A stretch of 64,000 nucleotides of DNA from NCBI GenBank assembly GCA_902702965.1, contig CACRXP010000066.1, positions 534,603 through 598,602 on the forward strand, written 5' to 3'. This DNA is from Spirometra erinaceieuropaei (taxonomy: Eukaryota > Platyhelminthes > Cestoda > Diphyllobothriidea > Diphyllobothriidae). A model generated the notes under the pieces. That model made no database searches. It had not been told where the DNA came from and saw nothing but the letters and a program-made list of their open reading frames with translations. Shown here piece after piece: positions 22,465 through 32,900 of this stretch. Every line of letters starts with the position of its first letter. The first letter of the stretch is position 1. The position numbers were made by a program, and so were the translations under genes.

Positions 22465-22830
22465 ATAAACAATAGTTCGACCATCGTTGCCGACGAAGTG
22501 AGAGTCGGGACGGTGACTTGAGTGTGATTTAGCTTATAGTGATGGTGGACTTGCACAGCATCTATCGCACTCTCTCCTCCCCCCTCCCCACCTGGACCCG
22601 GTGTAGACAGGACCGGAGGCGGGAGAGGGTGCAGGTTGATAGCACGGTCGGGCCGCATGTTGGCGCTCTACTCCACACCCCCTGGCCCACACAGCAAATA
22701 ACCACGTTTTTGACCAACAACAATAACAATGAGAGACGGCCGCAGTCCCAGTCTGCGAGACGTCTGTCGGCAACCGGGTCTGCCACAGCACCCCGAAATG
22801 TTGGCATTTTTATGGTGTGCAATTCCGATA
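22465..22830 (-). repeat. R1 interspersed repeat, diverged partial copy
   Basis: Shares with the copy at 16093-16630, in the same orientation, the AGTTCGACCATCG end, GGGACGGTGACTT, GTGGACTTGC, a CACTCTCTCCTCC tract, CCTGGACCCGGTGT and CACCCCCTGGCCCACACAGCA. It diverges after about 22720. Confidence 0.65.
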
Positions 22831-22914
22831 ACGCCTGCTAGAATCCGATGTGCTCCCTATGTTGGTCCAGTGCATCTACCACGTGGCCCCATTTGGGGGC
22901 ACGGACGCTCACTG

Positions 22915-23040
22915 CTCCCATGTCTTTGTCGGTGATGTTATTCTGCCCATAATACTAGCCGCCGAGCCGCTGCTGGCGGGGCTCGAGATTGAACCCCAGG
23001 GCCCAACGGGACGCGTGTGTGTGTGTGTGTACCGTAACGC
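22915..23040 (+). repeat. R2 interspersed repeat, copy 1
   Basis: TGTCTTTGTCGGTGATGTTATTCTGCCC, the CCGCTGCTGGCGGGGCTCGAG block and CAACGGGACG match, in the same order, the sequence at 29737-29850 (GTCTTTGTCGGTAATACCATTCTGCC in reverse or direct arms, then GCTGCTGGTTGGGCTCGAG and CAACGGAACG). A short GT microsatellite follows at 23013-23030. Confidence 0.5.
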
Positions 23041-23549
23041 GATAGATGAGCGTTCCTTTACCAAGACCAACGGCGTCAGTGCTTCCTGTAATTGGCCCGT
23101 ACCGGTTTCCATGGCTTCCAAGGCTTTCCAGGCAGATGCTGGAGATCCTGAACCGAGGATAAGCAATTCAGCGGTAGTGGCAGATCCACAAAGAGGTGGG
23201 GGACGTTTTCGATTTATCAGCGTCCTCTTCGACCAGCCACAGACCGGTCAACCTCGGTTGCATGAAGGGGACGCTGATAGGCCGGAAACAGACGCTGTCC
23301 CGCCTTCACACACCTCTACCGGCCTGTCTATACGATAGGACTTCTTATTCCAGGGAAAGATTCCTTTGGGAAAGTCAACAAAACTCTACTTCGCAAATTT
23401 TCGACAATGGTTCCCTGGCTGTCGCTAGACTTGTGGCAAATGCGCATAGACCTTAGAAATTCAAATATGCCTGAAAAATAAAAATTCCGCGAATAAGCCA
23501 TTGCTGTATGCGGACATCTCGTTTGGATTCGTTGTACCCTTTTCCATTT

Positions 23550-23830
23550 TCCTATGAGCCTATCGTACACGGCGTTTAGTTCGATGTGCCGGGTAGTGCA
23601 GGGGTGTATGGTCTCCAGAAATTCTCACGCTCTATGAGATGGACAGACACCAACAATGAGACTTTTGCCCCAGGCAAATTTACGACCATTTTGCAGCGTA
23701 TGCACGCAGATTGCTAACGAATGTTTGCGTGTAGAGGTCGAGTCTCCCGTTTCAACACAAAACACGACATTGCAGCCGTCGTATGGAATCCTGTAGACGG
23801 TTTCTTTCTTATCTAAACAGCCAATCCTAT
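23550..23830 (-). mobile_element. Penelope-like element 4, GIY-YIG fragment
   Basis: On the minus strand a GIY-YIG core is legible as YRIPYDGCNVVFCVETGDST (about 23797-23738), with STRKHSLAICVH after it, then FAWGKSLIVG and EFLETIHPCTTRHIELNAVY, the C-terminal block of Penelope nucleases (compare ESWFTGPQSINK in element 1). Stops interrupt it. No pLTR was recognised beside it. Confidence 0.65.
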
Positions 23831-23839
23831 CCTTCGGGT

Positions 23840-26362
23840 GTAGAGGCCAAAAATTAAATGGGCTCTAGAAAAAAAGTCAAACAGATGACATGCTCGAATA
23901 CTTAGCTGTTCGCGGCATGTTTTTGCTCTCCAATGATGTCAACTGTTACTATCGGCGGTCAGTGAACTTAGTGGGCATCTACTGGCTCGCGTCCTTGTGA
24001 GGACACTCAAATTTTGCAGTTAGTTAGGTTGGTTAACATCCACTACTGACTCCGGAGTCTGAAATTTTTGTTTCACAAACCAATCAGGAAGTTAATTCAG
24101 AATTTTCGGATAAGCTGATGTCGGTGACAGATGACGCCAGAACATTTGGACTGCGCGTATTCTTCAGCGATGTAGATGAATCACGGCCAAAAAGCAAAGC
24201 GTCTCTTATAGTCCCGTTTATTTCCCAGTTATTGCCAGCGCCATATGCTGCCTCGTTCCCCCTCCTCCTAGGCCATGAGGAAATTCAAACTGCCCAACTA
24301 CCAGACCAGTCGCGTTGTGCGTAAGATCAAAATCCAACACAGTGGAAAAACAACGTTGCTTCTCTTCGGTGCGATAAAGAAGTGGGAATGAAACATGGAT
24401 TCTGCAATAAAACAGACTTCTCTCTCTCCCTCCTTCCAACCCTGACCCCCTGGAATTTAGGAAAAGGTCACCTGTAATACGCGGGGTCCTTATTCCCGCG
24501 ATCACCCATAAAACGAATGAAGGCATTGAAAGAACGTGCACGTCTAGTAAAGTTGGAGGGAATTAGACCCGGTACTTGAATTTCGGAAATCCAAAGTCTG
24601 AAGTCGACAGCCAACCCCTGATAGAGTGTGAATCGAGATTCGCAGGAAGTGGCACAAAAAATATGATATGTCCTGAAAGCTAATACAGCTTTGCTAAAAC
24701 AGAGCCTGCTTACTTAATGCTGAATATGGGGAGTAATCAGGGAGAATTTGATAACTATTTACCAATTCTTAGTTTGCTGAAAATCATCCCCCGAGTTATT
24801 AGCGAAACTTAACACTTTTCGTTTATCGGTGTCACGCAACACAGCGAGAAGTTAAGCATTCCGTGTCTACAAAACGAACTTTGCTAAATATGTAAAAGTC
24901 CTGGGACGGTGCCCGTAAATCAGTAAAAACCTTTCAGGACATAAAAACACATCCGAGGAGGGATAAATTTCACTATTTTTGGTTCTTACATAAATCCATT
25001 AGATGGCTGGGAAGAGAGGCATAAAAATCGTTCGCTGTGCACATTTTACACGGATGCACGCACACAAACTTTGAATAATTACGATTGCAGCAAAGCTGGT
25101 GACAACCAGACGATTATCAGTGTAGTCTACTGTTCGCACGTCTCTTAAAGCTGTGCAATATGATCAATATATAACTGTAACAACCTTTTGTGAGCATCAG
25201 GAGGAACCCCTTCCAAACAAACAAAACGAGTGGAGGCAAATGTTCAGGTTCCAAGTGTACGTACGATTAAGGAAGAAGACTGGTCGGGCCTGAGCCTCGG
25301 ATGACAACTCACTCAGCCGACGTACTGATCAGGTGCCGGCGTACAAAGTTCTGCGCAGCCAACTCCAGGCCGGTGTCACTTATGTTTATTGATTTATGCC
25401 CCCTAAGGCTATCGCTTGTCCTGTCGTTGCTTTGCTATATGACGATAGACTCCTGTATGGTTTCGATAGCTCAGACAAATAAACATATGTCCCGGTGGTC
25501 CACCAGACCTCTCCTTCCTTACTCAGACAAAACGAGCTATATAAAGCTGCTTTTCAGGAACATGGTAAGTAGTCTGGAGAGATTAGAAACACGGGAAGAT
25601 TATGGGAGTGTTTTCAAATACCTGCGAACTAGTTAGCTGGTATAATGTCAAAAAACCCTCCCAGCAAGATATTTTATGATATGATCTCCCACGTACGGAG
25701 TAGAAGAGAGGAACGTCAAAAAGCAATAACAGATACAAAGCGGATGGATAAAACGCAAATAAAGGCCAGGGTGTCGGCGTGAACGAAGCAACTTGACACT
25801 ATGTCACGTGTTGGACTTTTTGCTCCTCCGGCCACGACGTGATTCATTCATACGCGTCAGACCTGTTAAAGTAAAAATGTGCTGGTGTGCTGTGGAGTGG
25901 AGCTCTCCCAGCCTGTCTCACTCTGGGGCACCGGTCGACCGTCCATATCTGACAATCAACAGCAGGTAATGGACTTGAGCGCGACGCGACGTGAAAGTCT
26001 ACGTCCGAGGCGGGCCACACACCCGCACGTACGTCGCGCAGACACAGCACAGCCTGACAAACCCGCACCGTGAGCCAGCCTGACCCCCGTTTTGACCCAG
26101 CGTGTCTACAGCGCAGCCCTCTGTGAGGGTCGGCCTCTAAAGACCATATGAGGTGTGGTGGCTGGGCACAGCACAGCTTCACAGACCAACAGACTGGAGC
26201 AGGACGCGGATGGGACCAGTGTGGGATGACAAAATCGTACAGTCAAGCATCTGCTGCGACTGCCAATCCGTCAAAGTGACCAGCCTTCAGTCGACGCCTA
26301 ACAAACCCAGCCTACGTGTAAAATGGGATAAACATAAAAGAGGAAGCTCGTCGGAGACTTAC
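23840..26362. other. No recognised feature; possible location of the missing last tetraspanin exon
   Basis: No domain-bearing ORF was recognised. The tetraspanin gene should continue on the minus strand below 26362 with an exon for transmembrane segment 4, but I could not find a convincing one here. Confidence 0.35.
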
Positions 26363-26560
26363 TCGAGTGTAGACAAGGTCTGGGACCTCTGTCAATTCAG
26401 TGGTAGTATAACAGGCCGTCGCATTAACGAGCTCGCCGGAGTTACCACGAGCACAGCAGGAGTCCGGCACTTGACCGTTCTTGGCGGTGATTTCACTCTT
26501 TCCACTGGCCCACTGGGATAGTTCATAGACTCGGTAGCTCGAACCGCCACAGCAGTGTCG
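26363..26560 (-). CDS. Tetraspanin exon 5
   Basis: 66 codons after a poly-T/CAG acceptor, beginning RHCCGG and containing PDSCCARG and NATACYTTT, ending at a GTAAGT donor. CCG, the second CC and a later Cys are the conserved disulfide positions. NAT is a possible N-glycosylation site. Confidence 0.9.
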
Positions 26561-29500
26561 CTGAAAAAAAAATCAAATCAGATAAAAGGTTTCGCGTGCA
26601 TTTAGCGTGGAATAACTGTGGATGTTAAACGTCAGGGGTACTGACAAGCCAGCTGCCTAGAGGCAAATGCCCAAAAGCATGGACGATTTTCTCTGTTGAC
26701 CATGATGCCAAGTTACGAGAGCGTTCGTCTAAGTCGCCTTGCCTCCAAAGGGCAGGCGGTATCATTTTCTTGTGAGACTACTGCCAGTCAGGTCTCCCGG
26801 GTGGAGAAGGCGCCCGTAAAACTGCCATACGTGCTCAGAGTTTCGAAAGTGAATGTGTTGCCGTAGGCGATTCCTGTTTTACATAAACTAATGAAAAGTA
26901 AACAATTTCGAAAACTTCTTTGTTGGTAAACATTTGGAAAAGGATCGGGTAAAGGCCCGCAAGAATTTGTGGCATACAAAGAATACCTAGTATACTTAGT
27001 AAAGTGGATTTAGGTCCGACACGATTATTTCGATTTGGTATTTTATCGGACAAGGTTGAGTTGTCTGTTGTAGACGTTCTGAGGCATTGTCTACAATGAA
27101 CTCAGTTCAGAGAGTTGAGAAGCGATCATTGCAGACACTTAATGTTTGCTTCTTTAAATTTTCCTGTTTAATTTCGGTCGCTATATGTCAATGCATTAGA
27201 AATTTTCCTCCCGAAAAACAAATTCGCCAATTATATATACTTATTTTGCCATTCCTCTATGCATACATAGACCACCGCCCGTAAAACCTTTATTGCCACA
27301 TTTCCAGTAACACAGGCGCCTTTGGCTGGTCGTGTGTGTTTGAATCCTTCACCCGATCTTTGCCAAAACTTTGAAAAGGCGAAGTTGGTGGAAAACTCAG
27401 AATTCAGCGACGTAATAAATTTCGTGACCTGTTCCACTGCGAACGATCATCGAACGCTTTAAAAAACTGGTAGTTCAGCAAGACAATCTGGAAAAAGCAA
27501 GTGCGATCGGTGGTGGCGGTAGTGGTGGTGGTGGTGGTGGTGGTGGTGGTGGTGGTGGTGGTGGTGGTGGTGGTGGTGGTGGTGCATTTTGAGGCTTACA
27601 TTGGACATGTCTTGTTTAATTTCCGAGGAAATTAATGCGCGAACTTAGAGTAAATCATATGCCAGAAAACGTACTAGGAAAGCGGGGGATCTACTGATGA
27701 GCCGAACCCCTCGCAGCTGAGTCGGACAGAGACATAAGATCGGCGAAAAGCGCGTGTCTGGGCTTTTAACTAATACCTGTGTTGGTAGTACGGTAAATAA
27801 TCACACAACTCTGCATTTGACAATTAAGGGTAGGGCATGTTCTTAGAGATGTCTGATAAGATATAAGTTGTCTCCGGATATCACCTCAATTCACTTAAAA
27901 TCACTTGACCGGCAAAATTCGTGTCTGGCTATTCAAGAGTTTCTGTCCGGCCCGTTCCGGACGAAGGACTATGGAGAATCCCAAAAGTGACAAGGAGAGA
28001 AGTTTTCCAACAAGTAAAATGGGCCACTTGTCACTGTGATCGGAATCTTCCAGTCATCAAAACTTGTACAACTTCCCCTGTTTGCCAACAATCAAAAACC
28101 ATGTGTAGCTGACAGCCGACGGCAGGTAAGCAAGCAATGGTTCTCTGATTATATCTGTTCGCATAAATCACCTCTCTCCAGTGTTAACTGGAATAAATTT
28201 GACTCCAGCAAACCACCAAAAAGTGTGTTTGGGTAGGTTTTGGTGTGCGACAATGTCCGGCAAGCTCCCGGGCAATAAGGCTCATTCGAATAATCTGTTT
28301 GTACGACAGCGATTAGGCCGTCGACGGATACTTGCCTGAGAAAATGGCGAACAGCAATCAGCCGCACCTGGCCACACGCCCAATCGGCCGCCATAGCAGC
28401 AACTGTCACGTGCTACTTTCAGACAAAGAGGAGGCGAATTTACAGCTGCGTAAATACGGTTAGTATATTCTACTAGGATGCAATGCGAGTCCGTGTGAAT
28501 TCACTATGGTCAACATAGTAAACTTTACGTGCGCATGGAGCACAAGCCTCTAATTTTGCCGAGAAAATACCCCCAAAACCTAGCTTCAGATAAAGCACAC
28601 TGAAATACTATCGAAAGGGCACTTTCAAGAGTGTGTCAACCTTCATCGTAAGTATGCCTAAGCAACGCTACCAAGAAGAGCGCGTAAACACCAATCAGGA
28701 CAGGGGTCGCTAGAATCGGGGCTAGAATGTACCTGATCTATACATGCTAAAGTCAAATAAGTTCGCTCGGAAAAGGAACTTTATTGCGTAAATTTTCGAC
28801 GCCGATTCCTCAGGCCGTCGTCAGACGCAGAGCAAATGTATCAACAACAGTTAACATCCTAAGTGCACCTAAAAATCGATAATCGCTCGGCGTTGATGCA
28901 TGATTCACCCGAGTGCATGGCATTGAGAGACTCAGTCTTTTTGAGGGGGAAGACGCCGACAATGCGAGTTCTGTCTCAAAAGAAGGTGTGCCCGGTATAC
29001 ATGGCCGTTTGAGCCTCTTTGCGGTCAATTGGTTTTTGTGAATGCGTGTAGAAGCCGACTTTCCCGTTTGACCACAGTAAACTGCACTACAGGTTTCACA
29101 CAGGGTCCTGAAAATGACTTTTTTTTATTCAAGTAGTCAACCCCGCCCCTAGGTTGTAAAATTTGGTGCGTAATGTAGTCTTCAGTCTGTGTGCCATTAG
29201 AATTTGGTTTCTTTGAATGTCTTTAAGTGAGTTCAGACACCCTCTTGATGAAAGAGAGGGCTCGACAAGTATATGGCTAGGGTGCCTAATTGGAAGTACC
29301 CGGTTCTGCTTCTTTTGACTCTTTCTGTCTCATGCATTGCCACTAAAAGTCTTTGGGATATGCATGTATACATACATATATACGTTGAAGTCAAAGGTGT
29401 TCTTTGGGAAAAGGAATTTATTGCGTAAATTTTGGACGCCGGTTCCCCAGGTCGTCATCAGACGCACTTGAGTCTGTGTATAACGAGTACAACTCGATTT

Positions 29501-29872
29501 TTTCCGACGATCCTTCTTTATATAAATATATATATATATATATGGATGTAGGCGAAAATGCTGACCCCAGGTGTTGAAATTGAAGAAGATGGTAAGGCGA
29601 GCTCTGGGGATGATGATTTATTCATCTGACGTTTCACACTCATACTCGAGCGCATCATCGGAGATAGGAAATATTAGAAAATTACACGGTTTAAATAGGT
29701 CCCTATATATATATATATAGGCAGAATGGTATTACCGACAAAGACAAGGTAATACCATTCTGCCTATATATCATGCGCCGCTGTGCGGCTGCTGGTTGGG
29801 CTCGAGAGAGAGTCCATAAGGCACAACGGAACGAGTGAGTTCCGTATGAACGATCGGTGAGCGCCCCCTAAC

Positions 29873-29907
<35 letters not shown>

Positions 29908-32900
29908 CTAATAGAAGCGAAGATGCGCGTCCCCGGACACAAATGAGAAGAAAAGGCGATCTCAGGAATCATAGTTTTACCGTCCTGACGTTTCAAAAGC
30001 AAACAAGCTTCCATCGTCGGAGGTGAGTGTGGTATCGCGCCTCACAGTATTTATAGGTGGGTGACAGTCATGTCAAGACGGGTTTTTACATATGAAGTCA
30101 GGGCGGTAGGGAGAAAGGGGCGGGGGATGGAGTCCCAGAGCGTCCTTTCGCCGGATGAGGGGGTGGTGTATCAGATTAATGATCACCAGCCGCAAGCACG
30201 GAAGGACTGTGGCGGACGGGGGGGGGGAGGGTGACGCAACGTACTCAATCTACATCGGGGGACGGCGTTGAGACGTTGGCGGCCGTCGTTCGTACCCTCA
30301 TTGAACTTAGCTGCCGTTCAATGCTGGCAGCCTTGTTAACGACGCGCCGACTGTCCGTTTTCTCGTCTGCCGTACTAGTGGATGGATAGTGTGGTGACGA
30401 CTGCGCCCTCGTCGGACCCAGGTTGAGGGGCGACTGAGTGTGTATCAGCCATGGACTCGCCCATGTTTGGGTTCATGTCTAGCCTGCGTTCACGTTTGCT
30501 CATTTGTTCACTGAGTTGCGCTTGAAGGGCTTTGTAGGCAGCGGGAACAGCCACACAACGGTTGATGGGGGTTGTCCCGTGTGCCAAGCCTCGATTGTTC
30601 TCCTGGCTATGCGGTCGTTTACTCGGCCCAGAATTTCGGCATGCTGGAAGGCGAGCGTGTGTTCAGAATCGGCGCAGTGTTCTGCCACCAGAGACAAAGG
30701 GTCCATTCGCCTTACTATCCTCAAGTGTTCTCCAACACGGGTCTGTAGTCCTTTGCCGGTCTCCTGGACGATGGCAGCTTCTTGGCTTTTGAAACGTCAG
30801 GACAGTAAAGCTATGATTCCCGAGATCGCCTTTTCTTCTCATTTATGTCCGAAGCGCACATCTGTGCTTCTAGTAGCAATACTTTCGTACGCGAAACGCT
30901 TGAGTCAGCACGTTGGGAAATATTCACCTTTCGTGTCTTCTGTGCACGCGCGAAGACAATTTCTCCACAGATGCCTTGACAAGCATATGCTTCCGAAGGG
31001 CCTATCGTAAAGGCCACCGGTGAACGCAAGTCTGGCGAAACGGTGGGTGGTTGCTGAAGCAACAAATGTAATAACTACTCGGATCAACTCCAATGAAGCT
31101 GATGGGCCGCAGTTACTTGATTTTGTCAGCTCTTAGCAATAAATGTTAGGTGCGGCCTTCATTTGATCGAATTTCCCTAATCCCAGTCATTTAGAATGTT
31201 TTCATGCGTACTCGTTTTTGTGAAAGTCCCGTTTAGTAATAAGGTAACTTACAGCAGATGACCTAACTCATGAAATGTCCAGATCGGCATTGGGGTTGGT
31301 GGTACGGCATATATTTGGTGTGGTTAGTTTTATTTTTAGAGTTAAGTGGAGTCGCAGAAAGCCATTTTCTAAATAAGACTTCACGTTAGATCTGTTTTAC
31401 TGAGGGGTAACAGGCCAAAATTAGGCAAAATTTGGCGTTTCCGGATATCCATGCCTGCGGTCTTCGAAGCATTTTTATTCTCGCTAACAGCTCGCACCTG
31501 AATTCTATCGAAAATATTTTTGCGTTAACCAATAGGAATTAGGACAAGGCATGAAAACATCTCCCAACGCACCAAAAGTTGGATTTTGTGCTTAATAATT
31601 ATACAGGCCAAACCACCATGTACAACTTAGCAGCCTCCATGCCACCCCCCCCCCCGGCTTACAGCAACTTTGAAAGCCAAAGGACAATCGACAAAGCATT
31701 AATACGTTGTAGTTGTTACTGTCTGTCAGTCATCATTTTGTCGTTGTATAACGCTTTTTTCTCTGATGACAGTTATATTAGGCCTTAAATAATTGACTTG
31801 TCGTAAAGTCGTTCTTTTGATCTGGTGGCTTTGTGTAAAATAAATCATTTCTTAGTCCGTAAATAATAGTGTGCAAACTAAGCTGTGTCTTGTCTGGAAG
31901 CTCGGTCGTATATTTAACGCAGTGTAACTTTCGTGGATGCAGGGTGGGCGTTTCGTGCACTACAGCGATTTTAGTTCGCAGTTCGTGACCTTTCATGAGA
32001 TAGGTCACGGACTATATGTAGCTTCACCTCCCTCCTCTACTAACTGTGACCCAAACTGTCCGACTCTGGAGTTTCAGGAGAGACCCTTGACAACTTCCGC
32101 CGCTTATAAAATTTCCCCTCTAAAAGCAACATAGTTGGACAACGATATAATGACAAAGATCTTGCAGCTGAATTCAACCCTGGTCATACTGCAGTCCATG
32201 AGTCAGTTAGCTAATCTGCGGAGCTCCAGAACCAGGCTTGATTGCAACTGGTTTCTGTGGCACGGCAAACAACGCACCGCTAGGTCAGAAGAGTGAACAA
32301 GACCGAGACGTTAGCCTGCTTGAAAAGCAGAAATCTTGTATTGACAAGGCGGAGATGTGTGATGGGCTTACATTACGGAACAACAAAAATGCAAATAATG
32401 GCGACTTAGGCGGAGGGGCGATAGTTACTCAGCACTTTTACCCCCCTGCGCCCACGCGACGCCTGCGACTAGGTAGAACTGGATACTTATTTTGGTATGC
32501 AGAGGCGTAAACCTGACCGCGTGGGGCATTTACTCGTTCGACGGTCTTGCTAGGTTGTAAGAAATCGATGGATTTCAACGAACGGCTTTTAGTGTAGAAC
32601 GGACTCCAACTAAACGAAGATGCAGCGGACACGTCCTGCGTGCTCTGCGACTCCTTGTCTTAGATCAAAACGATTTCACACAACCCAGCTGTGAAGATAT
32701 GGATTCGTTCCATTTACACAGAGCACCGTCAACTCAGGACCACGCATAAACAAGCGTGTCTGCGGTAACTCAACCAGGTATGTAACCGTCAGCAGTCCGA
32801 TGCGCGAGATCAGTTTGAGACTTGGGATAATGACGATAACGACGATGGTGGTGGTGTTGGTGGTGGTGATGGTGGTGGTGGTGGTGGTGGTGGTGGTGGT

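Larger units (their letters stand above)
29930..30845 (-). mobile_element. Penelope-like element 6: inverted pLTR, GIY-YIG fragment, 3' pLTR
   Basis: Minus-strand order: 30845-30760 is an inverted fragment of the pLTR (the same strings as 29935-30030, opposite in sense); 30790-30370 is coding for a GIY-YIG nuclease C-terminus; 30060-29930 is the 3' pLTR with TATAAATA and a hammerhead. In the coding part, VQETGKGLQTRVGEHLRIVR is followed by AEHCADSEHTLAFQHAEILG and, after a frameshift near 30570, TTPINRCVAVPAAYK. It lies in intron 4 of the tetraspanin gene on the sense strand. Confidence 0.75.

Noticed and set aside
22840..23340. 162-codon plus-strand open frame
   Set aside because: Overlaps the R2 repeat and a GT microsatellite; no domain.
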